36,868 nt of DNA, taken from NCBI RefSeq assembly GCF_002289455.1, contig NZ_NTFS01000012.1, positions 1 to 36,868 of the forward strand. Direction: 5' to 3'. The notes beneath the pieces are model-generated. The model was not told the origin of the DNA and did no database searches. It saw only the letters and a list, made by a program, of their open reading frames with translations. Shown here in pieces: positions 24,160 to 32,417 of this stretch. The stretch's first letter is position 1; every line of letters begins with the position of its first letter. Source of the stretch: Brunnivagina elsteri CCALA 953. Lineage in GTDB: Bacteria; Cyanobacteriota; Cyanobacteriia; Cyanobacteriales; Nostocaceae. Made by a program: the position numbers and the translations under genes.

Positions 24160-25515
24160 ATGCCCTGTTTCGCTACCCTCGCTCAGTTAGTCGATGTTCT
24201 TTCTGCCAAAAAAGTTAATATATCTGACATTTCTCTTGATTTTTTAAGTACTGGTATACAAACAGATACGCGATTACTTCAGCCTGGTGAGGTATTTTTA
24301 GCATTGCGTGGTGAAAAGTTTGATGGTCATCAATTTGTCGAGATGGCAATTAAAAAAGGTGCGATCGCGGCAATTGTTGATTTTGAGTACCAAGATACGC
24401 AATTTCCTGTATTACAGGTGGAAAATACACTTGTCGCTTATCAACAACTTGGTCGTTGGTGGTGTAATCAGTTTAATATTCCCGTGATTGGGGTTACGGG
24501 TTCGGTGGGTAAAACTACTACGAAGGAGTTGATTGCAGCAGTTTTAGGAACTGCTGGGAGGGTTCACAAAACCCATGCAAATTTCAATAATGAAATTGGT
24601 GTACCCAAGACTTTATTGGAACTTAGGGATGACCATGATTTTGCGGTGATTGAAATGGCAATGCGGGGGAAGGGACAAATTGCCGAATTAACGCAAATTA
24701 CTCGTCCGAATGTTGGGGTAATTACCAATGTGGGAACGGCACATATTGAGTTGTTGGGTTCGGAAGTCGCGATCGCACAGGCAAAATGCGAACTTTTGGC
24801 GGAAATGCCCCCCGATGGTGTGGCAATTCTCAACCATGACAACCCGTTATTGATGGAGATGGCAGGGAAGGTTTGGCAAGGTGAAGTGATTACTTATGGT
24901 TTATCGGGGGGGGATATCCAGGGAGAATTAATCGATCACAACAATATCAAGGTTGGGGGAATGGCTTTACCTTTACCTTTGACAGGACGACACAATGCCA
25001 GCAATTTCTTGGCAGCTTTGGCAGTGGCTAAAGTCTTTGATATTAGCTGGTCATCTTTAAAGTCGGGGGTTGTGGTGGATATGCCATCTGGGCGATCGCA
25101 GAAAATTATGTTACCCAATGATGTAATTATATTAGATGAAACCTATAATGCTGCACCGGAAGCAATGTTAGCAGCTTTAAATTTATTGGCAGAAACTCCG
25201 GGAACAAGGAGAATTGCCGTATTAGGTGCAATGAAAGAATTAGGAGAGCGATCGCACCAATTACATCAGCTGGTTGGTGAGATGGTCAAAAGTTTAGATT
25301 TAGATGCTTTGTTGGTGTTGGTTGACGGGGAAGATGCGGAAACTATCGTCACAAGTGCCGCAGGAATCCCATCGGAGTCTTTCACTAATCATGCCGACAT
25401 GGTGGCAAGGTTAAAGGGTTACATCCAGGAAGGGGATAGATTGCTTTTCAAAGCTGCCCACTCAGTTGGACTCGATCGAGTGGTTAGTCAGCTACAGGCA
25501 GAATTTTCCGTCTAA
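24160..25515 (+). CDS. murF: UDP-N-acetylmuramoyl-tripeptide:D-Ala-D-Ala ligase
   Basis: This 451-residue cytoplasmic enzyme adds D-alanyl-D-alanine to UDP-MurNAc-tripeptide, ending peptidoglycan precursor synthesis. It shows the Mur-ligase layout: an N-terminal UDP-binding domain with DTRLLQPGEVFLALRG (36-51), the ATP loop TGSVGKTT (113-120), ANFNNEIGVPKTLLEL, EMAMRGKGQI, the central HNASNFLAALAVA motif, and the C-terminal domain starting ILDETYNAAPEAM. The length matches the family. The ATG at 24160 begins the conserved domain directly. A clear terminator follows the stop. Confidence 0.95.
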   Translation: MPCFATLAQLVDVLSAKKVNISDISLDFLSTGIQTDTRLLQPGEVFLALRGEKFDGHQFVEMAIKKGAIAAIVDFEYQDTQFPVLQVENTLVAYQQLGRWWCNQFNIPVIGVTGSVGKTTTKELIAAVLGTAGRVHKTHANFNNEIGVPKTLLELRDDHDFAVIEMAMRGKGQIAELTQITRPNVGVITNVGTAHIELLGSEVAIAQAKCELLAEMPPDGVAILNHDNPLLMEMAGKVWQGEVITYGLSGGDIQGELIDHNNIKVGGMALPLPLTGRHNASNFLAALAVAKVFDISWSSLKSGVVVDMPSGRSQKIMLPNDVIILDETYNAAPEAMLAALNLLAETPGTRRIAVLGAMKELGERSHQLHQLVGEMVKSLDLDALLVLVDGEDAETIVTSAAGIPSESFTNHADMVARLKGYIQEGDRLLFKAAHSVGLDRVVSQLQAEFSV

Positions 25516-25558
25516 AAGTCAATTAACATTACTTAAAATTAATTATTTTCCTAATTCA

Positions 25559-25590
25559 GCCCGTTTTTCTCAAGAAAGCGGGTTTTTTTT
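25559..25590 (+). terminator. Intrinsic terminator of murF
   Basis: GCCCG at 25559-25563 pairs through a T-rich/A-rich stem with CGGG at 25579-25582, followed by eight T residues. It lies 43 bp after the murF stop on the same strand. Confidence 0.8.
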
Positions 25591-25695
25591 GCTGAATGTC
25601 CAAGGTATATCGCACCAGAGGCAAATGCCTTGTAAAATCATAATTTAGCAACCCATATACACAAGTCTGATTTCCCTTCATATCCCGGAAATCAT

Positions 25696-25780
25696 CCCCC
25701 CTAACTCCACTTTATAAGGGGGGAAAATAAAAATCCAGTTACCTCCCCTTTATAAGGGGAGGGTTAGGCTGGGGTTCTTT
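25696..25780. repeat. Dispersed palindromic repeat between murF and the DUF1995 gene
   Basis: Two adjacent hairpins, a CCCCCCTAACTCC...AAGGGGGG unit and CCTCCCCT/AGGGGAGG (25742-25762, 8-bp stem, 5-nt loop). The outer CCCCTAAC and GGTTAGGCTGGGG also pair. It is a common Nostoc-type intergenic repeat with no coding content. Confidence 0.6.
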
Positions 25781-25855
25781 TATTCTGGTTGTACTACTGA
25801 ACACAACAGTAGCCTAGTTTTTAGCCCAATTCCCGTTGCCCAATTTATATATAAT

Positions 25856-26602
25856 ATGTCTGAATTGCCAAAGACTTTAGAAGACGCTATTATCCAAGCA
25901 CAGCAAGGAACCCAAGCCGCTTTAGCTGACGGAAAAACTCGCTTGCAAGTTGACTTACTGTTCCCCGAACTCAAATTTATGCCCGTGGCACAACAGTTCC
26001 TCCCCATTTTTGAACCTTACGGAGATAAACTCAAAATCTTTTTTGCTGATGCTGGTGCTTGTGCCCTTGCCCGTCGCGAATGGGCTGATGTACCCTATAA
26101 AATTGAAGATGTTGGTACGGGTAGAGCAGCATCAATTGAGTCAAAAGTCAAGCCAGAAGACGAAATTTTCCTGTTTATTTCTCCAACATCGGTAGAAATA
26201 CCCCAAATCGAACAAATTTGTCAGGCAATTGGCGAAAATCGTCCCTTCATTATGCTAAATCCCCGTCTTGAAGATGCGGGAACAGTGGGAATTGGCTATG
26301 CAGGAAGACAAACCCGACAGCGTTTTATTAGTACTATTGAATCTTGTTATTACCTGCGTCCGATATTTGAAGAAGCCGCAGTACTTCGTTGCTATCCTGG
26401 AATCTGGGAAGTGTGGGTAGAAAATGCTGGTAACTACGAGAGAGTTGCCGAATTAGATAATAAACCATCGGGTGATGAACTCGATCAGATTTTAGCAAAA
26501 GGACAACCCGCAACTACAACTGCAAATGGGGAAACTGTGCCAGCAAAAAAACCTAGTATGATGCGAGGGTTACAAAGGTTTTTGAAAGCATTAGGTAATT
26601 AG
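25856..26602 (+). CDS. DUF1995-family protein
   Basis: This 248-residue soluble protein begins LPKTLEDAIIQAQQGTQAAL and contains LQVDLLFPELKFMPVA, FFADAGACALARREW and FISPTSVEIPQIEQICQ, the conserved blocks of DUF1995. The family is confined to cyanobacteria and plastids. The plant member LPA3 assists photosystem II assembly, but the cyanobacterial role is not established. No signal peptide or membrane span is present. The C-terminal 40 residues are less conserved and basic. ATG at 25856 is the only start that gives a full N-terminus. Confidence 0.82.
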   Translation: MSELPKTLEDAIIQAQQGTQAALADGKTRLQVDLLFPELKFMPVAQQFLPIFEPYGDKLKIFFADAGACALARREWADVPYKIEDVGTGRAASIESKVKPEDEIFLFISPTSVEIPQIEQICQAIGENRPFIMLNPRLEDAGTVGIGYAGRQTRQRFISTIESCYYLRPIFEEAAVLRCYPGIWEVWVENAGNYERVAELDNKPSGDELDQILAKGQPATTTANGETVPAKKPSMMRGLQRFLKALGN

Positions 26603-26706
26603 CGAGAGATACAGTAGATTTCACGAAATTTAAGTACCCCAAACCCATCGAAACAATTCGCAATTCGTAATACTCGCAGAGCGAGAAGCTAAAGCTACGC
26701 AATTAT

Positions 26707-26817
26707 GTTTTGTAACGGGGATTTTACCCCGACACAAAACACGCTGCCGTCATTAGGCAGGGGAATTAAACCCCCAAGCTTGGTTGAAAATGCTGTAGGG
26801 GTGGGGTTTTCCCACCC
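26707..26817. repeat. Cluster of four hairpins between the DUF1995 gene and purN
   Basis: In order there are GTTTTGT-N2-CGGGG pairing with CCCCG-N2-ACAAAAC (26707-26740), CTGCC with GGCAG (26744-26760), GGGG with CCCC (26760-26774), and GGGTGGG with CCCACCC (26799-26817). The rest of the 446-bp gap holds smaller repeats, including GGGCAAAC/GTTTGCCC near 26872-26897. No gene is seen. Confidence 0.55.
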
Positions 26818-27048
26818 TGGATAGTATTTTACGAAAGTCGAATATACTCTAAAAAGTAATAGAAATTAGGGCAAACGGTTGTTTGCCCCTACGAGATTAT
26901 TATGTATGTGGGGATAAGTAGTCGTGCAAAATTAATCATACATTCCGAAAAGCTCAAACCCTTGTAAATACTCTGCTCTACCCACAATGGTGATATATAT
27001 TTAATTTTGCGTAACCACTTATTTGTGTTCTAATGCGATAAGCGAAGC

Positions 27049-27705
27049 TTAATGCAGTCGGTATATCGCAATTGCCGCAGGTAAGATTTTATGTTCTTCT
27101 GCTTGGATTCGCGAATGTAGGGTTTTTAAGGTGTCTTCTGGCAAAATTGGTACAGCAGATTGCATTAAAATTTTGCCGCTATCAACTTCTAGAGAAACTA
27201 AATGTACTGTACAACCAGTAATTTTTACACCACTTGCTAAAGCTTGTTCTATTGCTCGTGAGCCTTTAAAACTTGGTAGTAAACTCGGATGAATATTAAT
27301 TATTTTATCAGGGAATGCATCAATTAAGACTTGTGTAACTATTCGCATCCATCCTGCCATCACCACTATTTCGACATTGTATTGTTGTAAAGTTTTAGCA
27401 ATAGCTGTATCTAAATCTTCGCGTTGTGTGTAATCGCGGTGATTTAATAAAACTGCTGGAATATTGCTATTTTCTGCCCGTTTGGCTACGTATGCATCAG
27501 GATTATTGTAGATTAAAACCTCAATTTTGGCATTGAGTTGTCGTGTTTGAATTGCTTGGGCAACTGCTTCAAAATTACTCCCATCTCCAGAAGCTAATAT
27601 TCCTAATTTTGCCACATTCCCTCGATTTAATTCTTGACTGAGGAAAGGTTTGTTGATAGAAGGAGAAATTAAGCTTGGGGTTGAACTAAAAGCAGCAGTT
27701 TCCAT
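27049..27705 (-). CDS. purN: Phosphoribosylglycinamide formyltransferase
   Basis: This GART enzyme transfers the formyl group of 10-formyl-tetrahydrofolate to GAR, the third step of purine synthesis. LGILASGDGSNFEA is the phosphate-binding start of the domain. The catalytic residues are visible as Asn and His in INIHPSLLPSFKG and Asp in LEVDSGKI. The reading frame extends to an ATG at 27744, but a 22-bp palindrome lies 2 bp upstream of it, so the ATG at 27705 is preferred. Either start leaves a 31-44-residue Ser/Pro-rich extension before the family domain. No clear ribosome site supports either. Confidence 0.9.
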   Translation of the reverse strand: METAAFSSTPSLISPSINKPFLSQELNRGNVAKLGILASGDGSNFEAVAQAIQTRQLNAKIEVLIYNNPDAYVAKRAENSNIPAVLLNHRDYTQREDLDTAIAKTLQQYNVEIVVMAGWMRIVTQVLIDAFPDKIINIHPSLLPSFKGSRAIEQALASGVKITGCTVHLVSLEVDSGKILMQSAVPILPEDTLKTLHSRIQAEEHKILPAAIAIYRLH

Positions 27706-27746
27706 TGCGATCGCGAATGTAGGTAAAAATGAAATATTATACATGG

Positions 27747-27768
27747 GAGACGCGATATATCGCGTCTC
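27747..27768. repeat. Perfect 22-bp palindrome between purN and the next gene
   Basis: Positions 27747-27757 are the exact reverse complement of 27758-27768, with GAGACGCG at the outside and ATAT at the centre. It lies 13 bp after the upstream gene's stop. This type of GC-rich palindrome is dispersed in Nostoc-like genomes and may end the upstream transcript. Confidence 0.65.
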
Positions 27769-27781
27769 TACATTATGATGA

Positions 27782-28351
27782 TTATTTGCGATATGCCTCT
27801 GGCATTAAGCTTTGCTTATCGCTTGGGTCAACAAATTTGATATTCTTTGGTGGAACTGTGGTTTGCGATATCCTTTCAAATATTGGTGTATCAGGAGAAA
27901 AACTATTTGGTCTGGATTGTCCTGGATTTGCATTCAGGATTTCTAATCGCATTTTACCATCAACAGTCATCTCTAAAATTGTTTCCACCTTTTGACTTGG
28001 GTCTTTCGGGATAATGTCTAGCTGGATTGGTTTTGCTTCGGAATTAACTTTGTAATTCATCCCATACGCAATTTTCTCAAATTCTCCCCACATAAATAAC
28101 TTTTCATCTGGAGTGAATATAAAATTTATCACTTGGGAATTCGTGAGATTTTTCACTTGCCAATGTCCTATTAGTTGCTGTTTAATCGGGCTAGATGGTG
28201 TTGTTTGAGATGGTTGTGGAGTTTGATTTGCTTTTACTATTCCTGGCTGAACTATTATAGTGGTTGTCAGAACTAAGCCAATCAAGACATTTTTTGTTTT
28301 GAGGTGGTGAATAAACTGCAATCGATTCAACTTAAAATAGTTATTATTCAT
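27782..28351 (-). CDS. Secreted or periplasmic protein of unknown function
   Basis: This 189-residue protein has a basic N-terminus and a hydrophobic segment (VLIGLVLTTTIIV, about residues 23-35), ending in a likely signal-peptidase site at VKANQ near 41-43. A Thr/Pro/Gln-rich linker leads to a beta-rich domain (LIGHWQVKNLTNSQVINFIFTPDEKLFMWG). The size and LIGxW start resemble small lipocalin-like or stress-type domains, but no family is certain. It is read on the same strand as purN with the palindrome between, so the two may share a transcript. Confidence 0.75.
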   Translation of the reverse strand: MNNNYFKLNRLQFIHHLKTKNVLIGLVLTTTIIVQPGIVKANQTPQPSQTTPSSPIKQQLIGHWQVKNLTNSQVINFIFTPDEKLFMWGEFEKIAYGMNYKVNSEAKPIQLDIIPKDPSQKVETILEMTVDGKMRLEILNANPGQSRPNSFSPDTPIFERISQTTVPPKNIKFVDPSDKQSLMPEAYRK

Positions 28352-28427
28352 TGGTTGTCTAAAATTAAAGGCTATCCAGATTTAAAACAATCTCACAATT
28401 ATTGAATATTTGCCACTAGGAAAGCAA

Positions 28428-29336
28428 ATGGATACAAATTATACCACAAATACTCACCGTAATAATCAAAGTCACATATTAGATAATGATACGTTAGCTG
28501 CTTGGATTTTTCTCTCTCCAGCACTGATTTTATTAGGATTATTTATAATTTTCCCTATAATTTACCTGTTTATTCTCAGCTTTACAACTGGAAGTTTTAC
28601 ATCAGCAGGTACTTATTGGGTTGGTTTAAAAAACTATGCAAGATTAATACTTAATCCTGATTTTTGGCAAGTAATTGGTAATACTTTTTACTTTACTTTT
28701 TTTACTGTTATTCCTAGCTTGATTATTCCCTTAGGTTTAGCTGTACTTTTAAATAAGAATATTCCAATGCGAGGTATTTTAAGAACAACTTATTTTCTAC
28801 CTTCTATTGTTTCACTAGTTGCCGCAGGTTTGGGTTTTCGTTGGATATTTCAAACAGATGGACCAATTAATAGCTTTTTAAATATGTTTGGAATTGTACC
28901 AATTTCTTGGTTGGGGGATACATTTTGGGCAATGCCAGTGTTGATTATTTTGAGTATTTGGAAACAACTAGGTTTTAATATGGTTGTGTTCTTAGCAGGT
29001 TTACAAACAATTCCGTCTAGTCGTTATGAAGCTGCTGAATTGGATGGAGCAAAACCTTGGCAGCAATTTTGGCATATTACTTTACCTGGGTTACGTCCAA
29101 CTTTAGTATTTGTAATTGTGACGACAATTATTTTTACTTTACGAAGTTTTGAACAGGTTTATGTTATGACTGGTGGTGGTCCTTTAAATTCGACAAATTT
29201 ACTAGTTTTCTATGTTTATCAAGAAGCATTTGCTCAATTTGATTTTGGTTACGCAGCAGCAGCAGCAACTGTACTTTTAGGAATTACTTTAGTCTTGGTT
29301 TATTTACAGTTACGAACTTGGACTGAGGATAGTTAA
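28428..29336 (+). CDS. Sugar-type ABC transporter permease (MalF/UgpA family)
   Basis: This 302-residue protein (from the ATG at 28428, preceded by AGGA 8 bp upstream; an in-frame TTG at 28410 is less likely) has six membrane segments. The cytoplasmic EAA loop EAAELDGAKPWQQFWHITLPGLRP contacts the ATPase, as in carbohydrate uptake permeases of the binding-protein-dependent (CUT1) class. The start LAAWIFLSPALILLGLFIIFPIIY is typical of the first span. No second permease, binding protein or ATPase gene is adjacent, so the partner subunits must be encoded elsewhere. The sugar cannot be predicted. Confidence 0.9.
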   Translation: MDTNYTTNTHRNNQSHILDNDTLAAWIFLSPALILLGLFIIFPIIYLFILSFTTGSFTSAGTYWVGLKNYARLILNPDFWQVIGNTFYFTFFTVIPSLIIPLGLAVLLNKNIPMRGILRTTYFLPSIVSLVAAGLGFRWIFQTDGPINSFLNMFGIVPISWLGDTFWAMPVLIILSIWKQLGFNMVVFLAGLQTIPSSRYEAAELDGAKPWQQFWHITLPGLRPTLVFVIVTTIIFTLRSFEQVYVMTGGGPLNSTNLLVFYVYQEAFAQFDFGYAAAAATVLLGITLVLVYLQLRTWTEDS

Positions 29337-29370
29337 TTGTACTAAAAATACCTTACAGTTTGGCTTTTAA

Positions 29371-29411
29371 ACGCAGAGAGAAGAGGAGGTAAGCGCAGAG
29401 TTTCGCGGAGA
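29371..29411. repeat. GC-rich CGCAGAGG-type repeat between convergent genes
   Basis: ACGCAGAGAGAAG and AAGCGCAGAG copies sit between the stop of the permease gene and the stop of fraE. It is the same family as 15151-15180. Confidence 0.5.
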
Positions 29412-30191
29412 CTAAAATTCACGTTTGGAGAAAATGAGAATCGCGATCGCAATTAACATGGCACTATATAATAAGCCATAACCTGCATTGGAAAGTAATG
29501 CAATTGAACTGGGTAATGCTTTCATCCCATACACTGCCTGGTTTTTTAAATCTAAACGGGATAAGTCAGGTAGCACAAGGAAAAGCCCTCTGGTGATGCG
29601 TTCGATACCAGGATTTTGACTGAGATTACCTAGTTTAAGTAAATCTTGGGTGATATTACCCATCAAATACACACCAAAAGTTAAAGCTGTTGCGAGTAGC
29701 GAACTGGTAAATACACTTAAAGTAATTGAGACAGCAGCTATCAAACAAAGCTGTAGGATTAAAAATAAAGATGCGATCGCAATACTCTGAATCGAGTAGG
29801 ATATCTTGGCAAGTTGCATAAATCCCAAGAAAATACCTGTCATTGCCACAACAAGTACTGCTAAAACTGCCGATAATCCCAGAAATTTACCACATATAAA
29901 TTCAGCACGACTGACAGGTTTGGCAATTAACATCAAAATCGTGCGTTTTTCGATTTCCTTATTTACCAAACTCGTACCCACAAATATCGCCACAATAGTA
30001 CCTAGCGCACTCATTGCCGCTAAACTAAAGTCGGGAAACATCTTAGCTTCGGTAGATGCTGCTAACTCTGGTAATAAACGCATTGCCACAGCAAGTATGA
30101 GAGCGTAAATACCAATGATATATAGGATGCGATCGCGTACCACTTCTCTAAATACATTACCAGCTAGTACAAAAGGTCTATTTAAGTTCAT
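29412..30191 (-). CDS. fraE: FraE, ABC-2-type permease for filament integrity
   Basis: This 259-residue membrane protein has six hydrophobic segments and the ABC-2 permease pattern, including the VNKEIEKRTILMLIAKPVSRAEFICGKFLGL stretch (about 76-106). Its place as the third gene after fraC and fraD, all on the minus strand with 83-101-bp gaps, matches the Anabaena fraC-fraD-fraE operon. FraE is predicted as a membrane permease and is needed for stable long filaments and heterocyst function under nitrogen step-down. No ATPase is encoded next to it, as in Anabaena. Confidence 0.85.
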   Translation of the reverse strand: MNLNRPFVLAGNVFREVVRDRILYIIGIYALILAVAMRLLPELAASTEAKMFPDFSLAAMSALGTIVAIFVGTSLVNKEIEKRTILMLIAKPVSRAEFICGKFLGLSAVLAVLVVAMTGIFLGFMQLAKISYSIQSIAIASLFLILQLCLIAAVSITLSVFTSSLLATALTFGVYLMGNITQDLLKLGNLSQNPGIERITRGLFLVLPDLSRLDLKNQAVYGMKALPSSIALLSNAGYGLLYSAMLIAIAILIFSKREF

Positions 30192-30274
30192 ATTTTTAGA
30201 TAGAATTAATAATTAATACTTAGTGGATATGGAGGATAGAAAACATTATGATATATCCTCCCTTTGTCTGAAAA

Positions 30275-31372
30275 CTACTGCTTTGCTGGAAGAGAATCAG
30301 GGAAATACTGAGATTTCGGTTCGCACTTAACTTCCGAAACGAGAATTTTTTCACCAGGTTTTTGGATATTTACTGTTCCCAAATTTGCGGGGATTGAAAT
30401 TGGATCGATTTGGCAGGATTTACTCAAAAAAGAACCCTGAGAATTGGAAATAGGACCATTCCAAATACTTAATAAATCTAATTTATATCCACCATCTTTT
30501 TGATTAGATACCTTTGCATCAACATTCCATAATTGCCATTCTTCAATTCTCTGTTGTTCAACATTATTAACCTTTTTACCGCTTTGTTTACTCAGGTTTT
30601 GAATCACCTCGTTCCCCAAAGCATTAACCCTTCCAGTTAAATTCCCCAAAGCATCCCTTCTTAAAGGTGCTTCAATCAACCAACGTTCAACTTGTGACCA
30701 GACTCTATTATTTAATTGTTCTTCTACTCTTGGTTGCAAGCGATTTAAGATTAAAGCTCCATTTTCAGGAAAGTCTTTTTTGGGTTCAGTTCTAATCACA
30801 AAAGTACTACGAACCATCTTATCTGCTTGGATACTGGGGTATTGTCTTGCCCATTTATCAACAGTAAAATAAAGTTGTAGCCAGCAGCTTAATATTAGAC
30901 TACAAGCAAGTAAAACAATAATTCTTTGGCGTATTTCTGCCTTTGGAAGTTGACGTTTTACATCTATTCCACTGCCTTCAAAAAATTCTGGAATAGCAGT
31001 AAGTACAGCAGCGATTGAGGGCCATAAAACAATAGTTCTAGTTGTTAGTACGTCCTGCTCATGTCCAAACGCAAAAACACTAATCAAAAAACCAGTTATG
31101 ACTGCCCCAACTGGCATATTTGTTCCGGGAATAAGTAAGGGTTGATCGGTAGTATACCAAGATGTTCCAGCAATTAAAAAGAACCATCCAAAAAAAGAAA
31201 TTATCCCCTTAATAGGTGGTTCAGAAAGCGATGACATTACCCAAGAAAATACACTTAGATAAATTAGTATTTGCCACGAGTAAGCGCGGGGTGGAACTAA
31301 TATAATCCGGATACGTTCGTAGACAAATTCCACAACCCCAAATAGACCAAATAAATCCCTTACAATTTGCAT
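30275..31372 (-). CDS. fraD: FraD, septal-junction protein
   Basis: This 365-residue protein has about five hydrophobic spans in its first 170 residues (for example WQILIYLSVFSWVMSSL, ISFFGWFFLIAGTSW and IIVLLACSLILSCWLQLYF). A soluble, probably periplasmic, helical C-terminal domain follows with a helical QLNNRVWSQVERWL region and basic/acidic helices. Anabaena FraD is 343 residues with the same plan and lies in septal junctions that connect neighbouring cells. It is the second gene of the operon, between fraC and fraE. The function is inferred from order and architecture. Confidence 0.86.
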   Translation of the reverse strand: MQIVRDLFGLFGVVEFVYERIRIILVPPRAYSWQILIYLSVFSWVMSSLSEPPIKGIISFFGWFFLIAGTSWYTTDQPLLIPGTNMPVGAVITGFLISVFAFGHEQDVLTTRTIVLWPSIAAVLTAIPEFFEGSGIDVKRQLPKAEIRQRIIVLLACSLILSCWLQLYFTVDKWARQYPSIQADKMVRSTFVIRTEPKKDFPENGALILNRLQPRVEEQLNNRVWSQVERWLIEAPLRRDALGNLTGRVNALGNEVIQNLSKQSGKKVNNVEQQRIEEWQLWNVDAKVSNQKDGGYKLDLLSIWNGPISNSQGSFLSKSCQIDPISIPANLGTVNIQKPGEKILVSEVKCEPKSQYFPDSLPAKQ

Positions 31373-31473
31373 ATTTTTAGTTAGTAGTTATTGGTTAATA
31401 GTCAGTAGTCAATGAGTTTTGATTGTGGACTTTGAATTAAAAAATTATCTATGACTCATTAACAAGTTAATTA

Positions 31474-32037
31474 TCAACCATTTGTCCTGATTGTTCGTAG
31501 CAGCATAATGAGACTAATAAAGCTGTAACTCAAAGAATTGGCAATCAAGATAGTAGTTAACAAGTTAGTATTTTGCAACTTCAACTTACCCGTGCGACGG
31601 GATGTTTTCCGAGTAGAAGCTTGTTCAGTAGGTTGAGGTGGTTTGCTAATATCCCTGAGAGAGAGCAAAGCCAGCTTTAACAAGACAAATTTAATTAGAA
31701 ATGTTGCAAAGAAAATAATAAAAGCAGTTATAACAACTAAAGGACGAATACTAGGATTAAACTGGTCAAAAAATACGACATTGATTAAATCTGACTTTAA
31801 TCTTAGTGGTAAAATTGGCTCAATGAGAAAAAAGATCAGCCATCCGAGTGCCCCTGAAAACAGATTAATCCCTATGGAATAAAATATACTAGTGCGTTTG
31901 TCAAATTTGAGTCGAATTGCCAGAATATAAGCTTCTACCGGAATTGTAACTGTAAAAAACAAAAAATTGAACAAGATTGCTCCCAGTGGAAATACTGGGG
32001 CTAAATCAAAAAAGGGAAAAACTGGTAAATCAAACAT
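31474..32037 (-). CDS. fraC: FraC, filament-integrity membrane protein
   Basis: This 187-residue protein starts MFDLPVFPFFDLAPVFPLGAI and has three to four hydrophobic spans (ILFNFLFFTVTIPVEAYIL, LGWLIFFLIEPILPL, LVVITAFIIFFATFLIKFVLL, and the end). Anabaena FraC is 179 residues with three spans and is the first gene of the fraCDE operon. Mutants lacking it fragment under nitrogen starvation. A Pro/Thr/Arg-rich cytoplasmic segment (about 136-152) separates the last two spans. The order fraC, fraD, fraE is complete here. Confidence 0.86.
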   Translation of the reverse strand: MFDLPVFPFFDLAPVFPLGAILFNFLFFTVTIPVEAYILAIRLKFDKRTSIFYSIGINLFSGALGWLIFFLIEPILPLRLKSDLINVVFFDQFNPSIRPLVVITAFIIFFATFLIKFVLLKLALLSLRDISKPPQPTEQASTRKTSRRTGKLKLQNTNLLTTILIANSLSYSFISLIMLLRTIRTNG

Positions 32038-32417
32038 ACGACTGTTGGGTATATAACTTGAGAAAGTATAGCTGTACTGTCGTCACTGTTGGGGAAAACT
32101 ATCCCATTTTTCCAGCTTTTGAGGCTGTTTGATGGATAATTTTTCTGAGAATTTAACTTTGACAAGAGTAAAGTCGATTCTTAAAACCCCTTGGCAATTT
32201 TCAAATAATCTACCATTCCCAAGACATATTTTAGGTATGTAGTCAGGGGTAATTTACCTCAGCCAGGTAGCGATCGCATAATTAATTTTTCGCATATGAA
32301 CGAATGGCACAGCCTACCATTGTATAAAATCTATTGCCGATAACTCAAGAGTTTCTCTTCCTGATAGTACGAAACATTCGGTAAGATGGAAAACGCCACG
32401 TTACAGCGTTTGGGAAG
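32038..32417. other. Divergent intergenic region between fraC and the cobO-like gene
   Basis: No gene is seen. The region must hold both promoters. No GTA-N8-TAC NtcA site and no cobalamin riboswitch box were recognised. AATGGCACAGC-N2-ACCATTG at 32303-32322 repeats a motif found at 23824. A HIP1-type GCGATCGC lies near 32270. Confidence 0.5.

Noticed and set aside
32038-32417. Possible cobalamin riboswitch before the cobO-like gene
   Set aside because: No B12 box or conserved core was recognised, and the gene's leader is short.
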